64,000 bases of DNA from BOG-1112 sp964611335 (GTDB taxonomy: Bacteria > Bdellovibrionota_B > Oligoflexia > Oligoflexales > Bog-1112), in the NCBI GenBank assembly GCA_964611335.1, contig CAZSXR010000003.1:372001-436000 (forward strand), written 5' to 3'. The notes under the pieces were generated by a model, which made no database searches, had not been told where the DNA came from, and saw only the letters and a program-made list of their open reading frames with translations. Of this stretch, positions 21,701 through 28,996 are shown in pieces. Every line of letters begins with the position of its first letter. Positions within the stretch are counted from its first letter, which is position 1. A program made the position numbers and the translations under genes.

Positions 21701-24700
21701 AGAAAATGTATCGTTACCTACTTTACAATCCACTTACCTTGACTTCGTTAACTGGCAGAACCGTTTGCTTGGAAGTTCAGAAGCTCAGAAAATGAAAGAA
21801 TACTGGATACAACATCTTCCTGAAGAAATTCCGGTTTTGAACCTTCCTGCCGACAAACCGAGACCTTCTGTGCAAACACACAACGGGGCCTCTCATTTTT
21901 TTGTACTCGATACACAGCTGACTCAAGATGTACACGCACTTGCAAAAAAGCAGGGAAAAACCGTGTTCATGGTTTTACTCTCAGCCTATTACACGCTCCT
22001 GCATCGTTACAGTGGGCAAGAACACATCATAGTGGGAAGTCCTGTCACGGGTCGAACTCAGCAAAATTTCTCTTCTCTCTATGGATACTTCGTCAATCCA
22101 CTGCCTCTTCATGTAGACTTGAGTGCACAACCCAATACCTATCAACTCTTGGATCAAGTTCAAAGCGTCGTGCTCAACGGTTTGGACAATCAAGAATATC
22201 CCTTTGTTATGCTTGTAGATGAATTAGGTTTGAAGCATGATCCGAGTCGCTCTGCTGTTTTCCAAGCTATGTTCATACTTCTTGTGCATAGGGTTGCAAC
22301 TGAGCCTTATGGGTATCGTTTGGAGTACGTCGAACTGCCAGAGGAAGAAGGACAGTTCGATCTCACACTTTCTGCTTATGAAAATGAAAGTGAAGGAGCT
22401 TTTCACTGTGTGTTCAAATACAACAGTGATTTATTCCTTCCACAAACCATGCAGAGAATGTCCCAACACTATGTGAATCTTTTGAAGGCAATGACACAAG
22501 AGCCTGACGTTTCTGTTTCGAAATTGAACATGCTCAATGAACGGGAACAAATACAGCTTACGAAAGAATGGACAGGAGCTGGTGAGATTAGAGTCTCGAA
22601 AGAAAGTATACTTTCTAAATTTCTAAAACATGTGCATGAAAATCCTCAAGCGGAAGCTTTGATTCTACCTCTTGAAAACGGTTCAAGAGATCGCATGACA
22701 TATGCAGATCTCGATAGAGAGTCGGATTTATGGGCTGCTTACCTTCAAGAAAAAGGATTGGGTAGGGGGCACTTGGTCGCGCTCTGTTTGGAAAAGTCTC
22801 ACAGATTATTTGTCTCTATACTTGCTGTGATGAAATCCGGAGCCGCTTTCCTTCCGCTTAATCCGGAAGATCCTGCTTCGCGTCTGGTACAACTGGTACA
22901 GCAAGCGAAGGCTCAAGTGGTCCTAACGGATGAAGAAAGGAAGGAGCGCTTCAAAGACTGGGAAGGTCTCTGTCTGACAGAAAGGATACATAGTCCTTTA
23001 CAAAGAAAAAATACAGAGCCTGCTTTTGAAGACTTAGCCTATGTCATTTTTACCTCGGGCTCTACAGGGCTTCCAAAAGCTGTGGAAGTGACACACGGAA
23101 ATCTAGTGTCGGTTTATGAAGGATGGGAGAAAGAATACAGATTGAAAGAAGAGATTAAAGTGCATGCGCAACTTGCAAATGTTTCTTTCGATGTTTTTAT
23201 AGGAGACTTTGCTCGTGCTCTTGCATCGGGAGGAACGCTCTTGTTGGTGACGCGATCTCTTTTATTCAACACTTCTCAGTTGTATCAAACCTTGTTGGAA
23301 GAACGTGTCGATGCTATGGAATGCGTTCCTGCTGTTTTACGTGGTTTGATGGATTACTGTTTCTTGGAGAAGAGAAACCTTCATTTTATAAAATTACTCA
23401 TTGTAGGTTCCGACGCATGGAAGGTGGAAGAGTTTCAAAAACTCCGTTCCCTCTGTGATAGTGATCAACGTGTGATCAATTCTTACGGTCTTACAGAAGC
23501 GACTATAGACAGCACTTATTTCGAGGCTTCAGTAGATGCGTATGAAAAAGGTAGTATGGTGCCTATAGGGCGTCCTTTCCCAAACTCAGTAGTTTATGTA
23601 CTCGATGCACAGAAACAACCCGTCCCTATTGGTGTTCGTGGAGAATTGTGGATAGGGGGAGCAGGACTGAGTTGCGGTTATAGAGAAGAGAAAGAACGAA
23701 CCGCAGAGCGTTTTATGAATGTGGAAATGGGAAAACAGTCTTTAAGACTCTATCGTACAGGTGATCTTGCTTACTGGGATGTTCAAGGTTTATTACATCT
23801 TGTTGGGCGTACAGATACACAGGTAAAGATACATGGGCATCGCATTGAAGTTTCGGAAGTTGAAGCACAGTTGAAAAAAATTCCACACATTGCAGAAGCG
23901 CTTGTTGCGGTTTATTCCGAAGATGGAAGCAGTAATCTTTGCGCCTATTATATAACGAAAGAAGAAGTGAGTTTAGATTCAAAATTCTTGCGTACGCATC
24001 TTGCTGCTGTATTGCCCACATATATGATACCAACATCTTTTGTTTCTTTGAGCCAATTTCCACTCTCGTCGAATGGAAAAATAGATATGAAGGCTTTACC
24101 CAAACCTTCTCATTTCGAAAGAGAAGGAGCGCTCGAAGAAATACAAACCGTTTACGAAATTCTAGTAGCATCGCATTGGAAGAAGGTTTTGAAAATTTCC
24201 AAAGTTTACTTGGAGGATGACTTCTTTGAACTCGGAGGCAATTCTATAGACCTTATAGAGTTGGTCTATCATTTACAAGCCGAACTGAATCTTTCTATCT
24301 CTGTCAGTCAGTTGTTTAAAATCACGACGCTCTATGGGATGTCAAAGACTATAGAAGGTCTTGTTAATGGAAGTGATGCGAGTGAAAAACCCTACCTTGT
24401 TTTCAACCCAGGTCAGCCAAAAACTTTATTTTGCTTTCCTCCTGCAGGAGGGCATGGTTTGGTTTACAAACGTATGGCAGAACATATGACAGGATACACT
24501 CTGATCTCATTCAACTACCTTACAGGTGAAGATAAGGTGGAACGTTATGCGGATATCATTTCTTCTCTGCAAGAAAAGGGGCCTTACTCTCTTTTCGGTT
24601 ATTCTTTGGGAGGAAACTTGGCTTTTGAAATTGCAAAGCTTCTGCACACACGCAATCACGAATTGAGTCAGCTTGTGATTATGGATTCATATAGAATCAC

Positions 24701-25076
24701 GGAGCATTTCGAATTTGGTGAAGAACAACTTGCTGAGTTTGAAAAAGAGTTGAGTGAGCACCTTCATAAACATACAGGATCTCATATTGTAGCGAAGGAA
24801 ACACTCGAACAGGCTCGTGACTATATTACGTTCTGCAACCGTACACAGAATCTAGGTCAAGTTCCTGCACGAGTGACCGTGATATCCGATGAGCATAAGT
24901 TGAAGTTTTATGCCGAGGGAGAAAAAGGTTCGTGGCATGATAGTTCTTTTTTTTCAACGAATGTGATCAAAGGATTCGGTTCTCACGAAGATATGTTGGG
25001 CCTGCATTATGTAGAGAAAAATGCGAAGTTGACTCGCAATCTTTTGGAAGGAGTTTCTCTCGATGCTATGCAATGA
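15744..25076 (+). CDS. Iterative hybrid polyketide synthase - nonribosomal peptide synthetase, PTM type
   Basis: 3110-aa megasynthase. Domain order: KS (residues ~13-450; DTACSSSL with active Cys near 189, EAHGTSTP, KTNIGHTE), AT (~550-840; GHSTGEAAA), DH (~900-1180; HCIQGNIVFP and HPILMDGCFQS), KR (~1445-1670; TGAFGALG, YAAANAF), ACP (~1730-1800; LGLDSL), condensation (~1830-2270; HHIISDAIS), adenylation (~2290-2800; FTSGSTGLPK, RTGDL), PCP (~2815-2885; LGGNSID) and thioesterase (~2890-3100; GYSLGG). No enoylreductase or methyltransferase is seen. This matches the HSAF/ikarugamycin/frontalamide enzyme, which makes two polyene chains and joins them to both amines of ornithine; the A-domain code (D-V-G-E-L-V-S-I-D-K) fits ornithine or lysine. 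It overlaps the next gene by 14 bases. PTM assignment is inference from organisation and family. Confidence 0.92.
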   Translation: MENTTKMGASDLRTLDKIAIVGMGCRFPGGANDCSLFWENLKNGKDCIVPTPLSRYNAKHLYSANKAKRGMLTGGRGGYIDGFDEFDPSFFGIGAREAECMDPQQRKLLEVAWEALEDGGQKPFDLAGKNVGVFVGGFTLDYKIVQFSDLSFEGISAHTATGTMMTMLSNRLSYCFDFNGPSMSIDTACSSSLVAIHLACQSLQSKESSLALAGGCLLHMTPQYTVAESKGGFLSPEGSSRTFDASANGYVRSEGVGLIVLKRLEDALANGDRIQAVVLASGVNQDGRSEGITSPNGEAQARLIYEVCEKAGIQPGDLQYVEAHGTSTPVGDPIEANALSKVLAKGRKENTLCYVGSVKTNIGHTESAAGIAGVMKVVLSLQHKKIPPHLNLINLNPSIDPKACFEIPRQLTDWPAHEGTAKAGVNSFGFGGTNSFLVLEEAPDSVMEKREGKDICASILTLNASDASYFPEMVKRLQLRVQSDVHNLQNIAYTSTCHRQNLDSKLSFVFKSQRDLLDKFQNYIEGHSHPHIIDTVPDINSEKKLVWVFTGMGPQWWKMGRELFEKEPVYRREIERCDLEIRKHANWSLIKELNATEEESQMSETWLAQPANFALQVALAALWKSYGIKPDAIVGHSTGEAAAFYEAGVYSFEEAVYIILQRSRLQQTLVDTGSMLAVSMTEAEALKFLLPYGDRVSIAAMNSPTALTLSGEHEPLKELALKFQEQGVFNKFLTVRVPYHSAKMEAIREELISSLSKIKANPIQTPLYLTGRNGKAQGPELDAHYWWDNVRDSVRFHAAIDALIDDGYNLFLEVGPHPVLAHSITECLTNKQKTGKIFPSIRRQEEEIPRFLSSLAHLHHVGMNVDWKPLFEDAQIVPLPTYPWKKDRYWTEAKRVEDVRLGKIDHPFLGLKLANAEPTWELSLDLEHSPYLKDHCIQGNIVFPAAAYLEMANQAMSSMTGKNRERGLWMSERSVDHPKEMTASLLNFEIKKALFLSEEENKSVQFSFKLESAQFSIASINTNTQEPVFHASGEFCTKPQMKVLPKLDISTLQSRCEKHIHKETCYRKLKSMGYDYGPYFQSLDEIWISESEVLARLVPLKDEKTVAETSYHMHPILMDGCFQSLLTLEFTTQREKTGGIRLPLSIREIQTQKVPYGALWIHSRLVHCDDEELIGDISIYNEEGYYLGFVDGFRAVDVEKASASTNFATLQSWLSEPVWVQSPQVSMTAEISPAQQTWGTTLVFSEISELSKKLCEQLRQRNVNYFLIHKGETYNFEILKRKVSLNPSRDSFRRLFKDIQEAGEKSCSHIFYLWSLNDKDFAGISVEDLNIQKTSYPLLSLAQVLQSENIANRLLVVTQGARDRNPLSTSFWGLSRVLWQQELQGRNGKLIDFDTNPDAKLLLEEASLYGEDEISYREGTRFVHRLQRSDVFYKPLPLHLKTDASYLVTGAFGALGRLLCRSLIKSGARRLILMGRSTLPSRKEWKKVQNNSKQKELINFVCELESYGAQILLAPVDLTDEQSFLNWLEEFRQSSLPPLRGVFHLAGQVKDTLLSEMTEENFNAAYKPKVYGAYLLHRHLLEDPLDHFVLFASVASLLTTAGQTNYAAANAFLDGLAHYRRSLGLPGISIDWGPWATGMIEELGLIEHYRKSRGMNSLAPNTGMDVLEALLSQSKTQWLVAPIVDWTVFLNWYEKCPPLLADLAAEQKQTGTENEEQNFVERFRQAEASERYSLLAEHFSKVVSDVLRVKTTQLHSDATLNELGLDSLLVIELRARLQREIKVALPVVTLLSGARVEELVVQLQIHLEKQLTSENKDANEIHVVEYTDTKEFPLSKNQLALWFLKHLHPEGFAYNIGGAVLVSTQIDPELMFESLRKLIHRHPSLRANFFQKNGQAVQCISDEIKEDFACINVEGWEWDRVYQHIIQEYRKPYNLSSDALMRFRLYRISDKRWVFMKAVHHIISDAISTFTFIEELLALYEGMKRKENVSLPTLQSTYLDFVNWQNRLLGSSEAQKMKEYWIQHLPEEIPVLNLPADKPRPSVQTHNGASHFFVLDTQLTQDVHALAKKQGKTVFMVLLSAYYTLLHRYSGQEHIIVGSPVTGRTQQNFSSLYGYFVNPLPLHVDLSAQPNTYQLLDQVQSVVLNGLDNQEYPFVMLVDELGLKHDPSRSAVFQAMFILLVHRVATEPYGYRLEYVELPEEEGQFDLTLSAYENESEGAFHCVFKYNSDLFLPQTMQRMSQHYVNLLKAMTQEPDVSVSKLNMLNEREQIQLTKEWTGAGEIRVSKESILSKFLKHVHENPQAEALILPLENGSRDRMTYADLDRESDLWAAYLQEKGLGRGHLVALCLEKSHRLFVSILAVMKSGAAFLPLNPEDPASRLVQLVQQAKAQVVLTDEERKERFKDWEGLCLTERIHSPLQRKNTEPAFEDLAYVIFTSGSTGLPKAVEVTHGNLVSVYEGWEKEYRLKEEIKVHAQLANVSFDVFIGDFARALASGGTLLLVTRSLLFNTSQLYQTLLEERVDAMECVPAVLRGLMDYCFLEKRNLHFIKLLIVGSDAWKVEEFQKLRSLCDSDQRVINSYGLTEATIDSTYFEASVDAYEKGSMVPIGRPFPNSVVYVLDAQKQPVPIGVRGELWIGGAGLSCGYREEKERTAERFMNVEMGKQSLRLYRTGDLAYWDVQGLLHLVGRTDTQVKIHGHRIEVSEVEAQLKKIPHIAEALVAVYSEDGSSNLCAYYITKEEVSLDSKFLRTHLAAVLPTYMIPTSFVSLSQFPLSSNGKIDMKALPKPSHFEREGALEEIQTVYEILVASHWKKVLKISKVYLEDDFFELGGNSIDLIELVYHLQAELNLSISVSQLFKITTLYGMSKTIEGLVNGSDASEKPYLVFNPGQPKTLFCFPPAGGHGLVYKRMAEHMTGYTLISFNYLTGEDKVERYADIISSLQEKGPYSLFGYSLGGNLAFEIAKLLHTRNHELSQLVIMDSYRITEHFEFGEEQLAEFEKELSEHLHKHTGSHIVAKETLEQARDYITFCNRTQNLGQVPARVTVISDEHKLKFYAEGEKGSWHDSSFFSTNVIKGFGSHEDMLGLHYVEKNAKLTRNLLEGVSLDAMQ

Positions 25077-26706
25077 AAAAAAACCAACAGCTATCATCAT
25101 AGGTGCTGGGATTTCAGGACTGTCGGCAGGAACTTACTTGCAGATGAACGGTTTTGAAACACGCATCTTTGAAAAACATCTACTTCCAGGGGGTTCTTGT
25201 ACAGCTTGGACGCGTAAGGGTTATATCTTCGATTATTGCATAGACTGGCTCATAGGAAGTGGTGAAGGAAGCAAGGCTTATCAAATATGGAAGGAGTTGG
25301 GAGCCCTCGAGGGGAAGAAGATAAATCACTTTGATACTTTCAATCAGATTGTTGATGAGCGGGGGCAAGTCGTTACGATTTATAATGATCCTGATGTTTT
25401 AGAAAAGCACCTCTTAGAAATCTCACCTGCCGATAAAAAACTTATACAGAAATTTTGCAAGGATTTGAGGAGGTTTATAGATATCGATATCTATGAATCT
25501 TTTAAACCAAAGCCTTTGAGAACTTTCAAAGACAAGTTGCAAATGCTAGTCGAAATTCTTCCTGTTTTCCGTCTGTTCTGGAGAACAGCAACGACTCCGA
25601 TGAAAGATTTCTTAGGAGGCTTACAAAGTCCTTTGTTGAAGAAAGCTCTCGCTTACATTTTTTATTTGGATGTTCAAACCTTTCCTACTCTCCCTTTTTT
25701 TTACAATATAGGAGCAGCATTTAACAAGAATGCAGGATTTCCAGAAGGGGGTTCTCTCGCACTGTCAAGATCTGTCGAACAGAACTACCTCTCTCATGGG
25801 GGTTTCATACAGTATGCATCCGAGATTAAACGTATATTGGTCGAAAATAATAAAGCGATAGGCATAGAACTTAAAAATGGAACGCGGCACTTTGCCGATC
25901 TTGTTGTTGCAGCCTCCGATGCAGAGACTCTTCTTTACAAGATTCTAGAGGGAAAGTTTGTCGATGAGAAGATCAACAAACTTTATAAAACTCTCATTCA
26001 TAAGCCTGGTGTTCTGTCTCCCAGTCTCACTTCAATCTTCTTTGGTTTGAAGGGAGAGGTAGGGAAGGAAGATCCTCATATACGGAGTTTTCTGCTTACA
26101 AAGGAGCAGAGTTCTCAGCTTCCAGGTTCTATACAAGACTGTCTTATTGTGAAACACAGAACTCATTATTGCAAATCTCTAGCCCCTCAAGGGCATTCTT
26201 TGATCGAATGTATTTATGGTGCTGATTTTTCATATTGGGATGACTTACGTGCACAGAACAGAGCTTTGTACAAAAGCAAAAAACAAGAAGTGATTGCGTT
26301 TGTCAGTGAATTTATGGAGCGACTCTATCCTGGGATTTTAGAAAAGGTAGAGATCATCGAAGTGGCAACTCCTTCGACTATGAGGCGTTACACTGGAAAT
26401 TTCAAAGGAAGTACTTTTGCATGGAAGGCTTTTTCCGAAGCTGAAGATCTTTCAGACGATCTTGTTAATAAACGACGTATGCAGTTACCTGGCTTGAAAA
26501 ATTTTTACATGACCGGACAGTGGGTGCAGGGAGGGGGGCTTCCACGAGCCGCGCTCTCAGGTCGTTATGTGGCTCAGTATATATGTGCTGAGAGAAAGAT
26601 TCCGTTTCAGGTTTTGGAAAACAAGAAGAAGGTTTGGGATAAGAAACAACTCTTTGCATATCCGAAGAGGGATGGAGGGGACCGTCCCTCTTGGAGGTTG
26701 ATATGA
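25063..26706 (+). CDS. FAD-dependent phytoene-desaturase-like oxidoreductase (PTM tailoring candidate 1)
   Basis: 547 aa. The FAD-binding signature GAGISGLSAG (residues ~16-25) is followed by EKHLLPGGSC (~37-46), and the C-terminus has a phytoene-desaturase-like FAD motif (NFYMTGQWVQGGGLPRAA). COG1233-type enzymes of this sort, encoded behind PTM synthases (HSAF OX genes, ikaB, ftdC/D), perform reductive ring closures of the tetramate polyene. The start ATG lies inside the 3' end of the synthase gene (14-base overlap), so translation is coupled. Its next neighbour overlaps it by 4 bases (ATGA). A carotenoid desaturase is unlikely as there is no phytoene synthase nearby. Confidence 0.8.
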   Translation: MLCNEKKPTAIIIGAGISGLSAGTYLQMNGFETRIFEKHLLPGGSCTAWTRKGYIFDYCIDWLIGSGEGSKAYQIWKELGALEGKKINHFDTFNQIVDERGQVVTIYNDPDVLEKHLLEISPADKKLIQKFCKDLRRFIDIDIYESFKPKPLRTFKDKLQMLVEILPVFRLFWRTATTPMKDFLGGLQSPLLKKALAYIFYLDVQTFPTLPFFYNIGAAFNKNAGFPEGGSLALSRSVEQNYLSHGGFIQYASEIKRILVENNKAIGIELKNGTRHFADLVVAASDAETLLYKILEGKFVDEKINKLYKTLIHKPGVLSPSLTSIFFGLKGEVGKEDPHIRSFLLTKEQSSQLPGSIQDCLIVKHRTHYCKSLAPQGHSLIECIYGADFSYWDDLRAQNRALYKSKKQEVIAFVSEFMERLYPGILEKVEIIEVATPSTMRRYTGNFKGSTFAWKAFSEAEDLSDDLVNKRRMQLPGLKNFYMTGQWVQGGGLPRAALSGRYVAQYICAERKIPFQVLENKKKVWDKKQLFAYPKRDGGDRPSWRLI

Positions 26707-28427
26707 GCACACGGAAAACTATGATCGTCATTGGTGGGGGGCTTGGAGGTCTTTCGACGGGAACCTATGCGCAGATGAACGGGTATGAAACTCATATATT
26801 GGAGATGCACGAACTTTCAGGAGGCTGTTGCACCTCATGGGAGAGAAACGGATTTATCTTTGACTGGTGTGTGAGTTGGTTGCTAGGAAGTGGACCTGGT
26901 AGTGAAATGCATCAAATTTGGAGAGAGATCGGCGCTCTCGATGGAAAAGTTGTACGTCATCCTGAAATTTTCAACATCGTTACGGCAGAAGACGGTCGTT
27001 CCGTTCGTTTTTATTCAGATCCTGATAAGTTGGAAAAACATCTCATGGAGATCTCTCCTGTAGATAAATTTGTGATACACGAATTCTGTCAGGGTCTTCG
27101 AAAATTTATAAAATGTTTAAAACTCTACCCCTTCTTAAAACCTGTCGGATTGATGAAACGTATTGAACGTTGGCGCATGCTTGCTTCTTTTCTTCCCTAT
27201 TTCAATATGTTTCGAAAGACTATGGGAATCTTGATGAGCGATTATTCTAAACGTTTCCAAGACCCACTTTTGCGTGAAGCATTCAATTACATTCTCTATG
27301 AAAAACATCCGAATTTCCCCGTACTTCCTTTCTATTTTCAACTTGCTTCTCATGCGATGCAATCTGCAGGTGTCCCTGAAGGAGGGTCTATGCAGTTAGC
27401 TTATTCCATAGAACAGCGTTTCAAGCGTTTGGGAGGACGCATCTCTTTCAACAGTCGTGTGGACGAGATTCTAGTTGAAAATGATACAGCGGTCGGTGTG
27501 CGTTTAAGCAATGGGCAGGAACTTCGAGCCGATATCATAGTTGGTGCTTGCGATGGATACTCCGTTCTTATGAAGATGTTAAAGGGACGCTATCTTGGTG
27601 AGACTTACAAAAAGTTATACACCGAGACTATAAAAAAACCTGAGATGGTTTTTCCGGGTTACTTTACCCTTTTTCTAGGAATGAAAACTCCTCTCGAAGA
27701 TGTGGAGTACTGTACAACTTATTTGTTGGAAGAAGCTTTAGCGAACTCTCTTCCAGGAATAAGACATCCTAGTATCAATGTTCAGCACAGAAGCGGTCTC
27801 TACCCCGAATTAGCTCCCGAAGGTCGGTCTATACTCTACATCAGTTATTTCTGCGACATAGATCCGTGGAGAGCTGTTTTCAAGGGTGAAGAACGTATTA
27901 CACGTAAGTTTAAAGAGCATGAAGTACACACGCTTCCCATACGCAGAGGTTCTCAATATCAAAATTTAAAACGAAAAACAGCAGATGTACTCATAGACTT
28001 TCTCGAAGAAAAAATTCCGGGTCTAAAAGCCAATATAAAAACACGTGATATCACCACACCTTTGACTCAAGTCCGTTATACCGGAAACTACAATGGTTCC
28101 GTTTTAGGTTGGCAACCTTTTGTCGAAAGTGGTGAAACTTTGGAAGAAGAGATTAAACGCAAGGGACCCGGATTACCGGGGTTGAAAAATTTCTATCTTT
28201 CAGGAGTATGGGCCACGAGTGGAGGTTTGATACGCGCAGCTGCTGCAGGAAGGCATGTGATGCAATTTATTTGCAAAGACGATAAGAAAGAGTTTCAGAG
28301 TCACGTAGAGGAAGGGGTTCAAGCTCCAACTCATGTGGTTTTGAAAGAACGTACTGTGTTTGATGTTTCGCTAAAAAATAAAAATGTGAGCATAGGAGAA
28401 CGGCAATATGCTGAAAGTGGGAGATAA
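26703..28427 (+). CDS. FAD-dependent phytoene-desaturase-like oxidoreductase (PTM tailoring candidate 2)
   Basis: 574 aa, paralogous to the gene before it. The FAD motif GGGLGGLSTG is at residues ~11-20, followed by EMHELSGGCC and EGGSMQLA; the C-terminus has NFYLSGVWATSGGLIRAAAAG. The ATG at 26703 follows GGAGGT by 4 bases, and a longer TTG-start frame is not needed. The two copies share length, order and most motifs, so they probably arose by duplication and now act on different rings, as OX1-OX4 do for HSAF. An extended tail (after residue ~535, IQ/VQAPTHVV) overlaps the peroxiredoxin gene. Confidence 0.8.
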   Translation: MSTRKTMIVIGGGLGGLSTGTYAQMNGYETHILEMHELSGGCCTSWERNGFIFDWCVSWLLGSGPGSEMHQIWREIGALDGKVVRHPEIFNIVTAEDGRSVRFYSDPDKLEKHLMEISPVDKFVIHEFCQGLRKFIKCLKLYPFLKPVGLMKRIERWRMLASFLPYFNMFRKTMGILMSDYSKRFQDPLLREAFNYILYEKHPNFPVLPFYFQLASHAMQSAGVPEGGSMQLAYSIEQRFKRLGGRISFNSRVDEILVENDTAVGVRLSNGQELRADIIVGACDGYSVLMKMLKGRYLGETYKKLYTETIKKPEMVFPGYFTLFLGMKTPLEDVEYCTTYLLEEALANSLPGIRHPSINVQHRSGLYPELAPEGRSILYISYFCDIDPWRAVFKGEERITRKFKEHEVHTLPIRRGSQYQNLKRKTADVLIDFLEEKIPGLKANIKTRDITTPLTQVRYTGNYNGSVLGWQPFVESGETLEEEIKRKGPGLPGLKNFYLSGVWATSGGLIRAAAAGRHVMQFICKDDKKEFQSHVEEGVQAPTHVVLKERTVFDVSLKNKNVSIGERQYAESGR

Positions 28428-28893
28428 AGCCCCTGATTTTGAATTAGAAGATCAAGATGGCAGGAAGATAAAGCTTTTGCAATGGAAGGGAACTTCGAGT
28501 CTCATCCTTTATTTTTATCCAAAAGATGACACTCCGGGTTGTACAGCACAGTCTTGTTCTTTCCGAGACCATTACGAGGAATTGCAAAAACTCGATGTCA
28601 AAATAGTGGGTGTTAGTTCTGATTCCACAGAGTCTCACAAACGTTTTGTTGAAAAATATAAGCTTCCCTTCACTTTGCTCAGTGATCCTAAAGGTGAAGC
28701 CCGTAAACTTTATGATGTGAAAAAAACTTTCGGTCTCATCCCGGCACGTGTGAGTTTCATCATAAATCCCAAAGGAATGATCACCTACGCGTATTCTTCT
28801 CAAATCAACATACAAAAACATGTCGATGACGCGCTAACCCAATTGCGAGGTTTGGCTGAGCAGACCAGTTTTTCAGAAAAAATTTCTTTGTAA
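28408..28893 (+). CDS. bcp: Thiol peroxidase, BCP/PrxQ family
   Basis: 161 aa, complete. The peroxidatic and resolving cysteines are in PKDDTPGCTAQSCSFRD (Cys ~44 and ~49), the 5-residue spacing of BCP-type atypical 2-Cys peroxiredoxins; GVSSDS and PFTLLSD follow in the usual order. It reduces H2O2 or organic hydroperoxides using thioredoxin. The ATG lies 20 bases inside the end of the preceding FAD gene, so it is part of the PTM-like operon. That is unusual: such clusters are not known for a peroxiredoxin. Protection against peroxide made by the flavoenzymes, or plain juxtaposition, are possible reasons. The C-terminal extension (EQTSFSEKISL) is not typical. Confidence 0.9.
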   Translation: MLKVGDKAPDFELEDQDGRKIKLLQWKGTSSLILYFYPKDDTPGCTAQSCSFRDHYEELQKLDVKIVGVSSDSTESHKRFVEKYKLPFTLLSDPKGEARKLYDVKKTFGLIPARVSFIINPKGMITYAYSSQINIQKHVDDALTQLRGLAEQTSFSEKISL

Positions 28894-28996
28894 AACTTTT
28901 GTTAATATTTTTTTATAAAAGCTTTTTCTAAAAAATAATATCTTGAAAAAACAAAGCATATTGCTATAGAGCTCAGCTTATAGAGGATCTCTTTTT

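Noticed and set aside
15744..25076. Siderophore synthase
   Set aside because: A single iterative PKS module joined to one NRPS module with TE does not match siderophore architecture, and no transporter, receptor or hydroxylase of that kind is adjacent.
25063..28427. Carotenoid biosynthesis genes
   Set aside because: The two proteins resemble phytoene desaturases, but there is no crtB/crtE-like neighbour, and their coupling to a PKS-NRPS and a sterol-desaturase-like gene fits PTM tailoring better.
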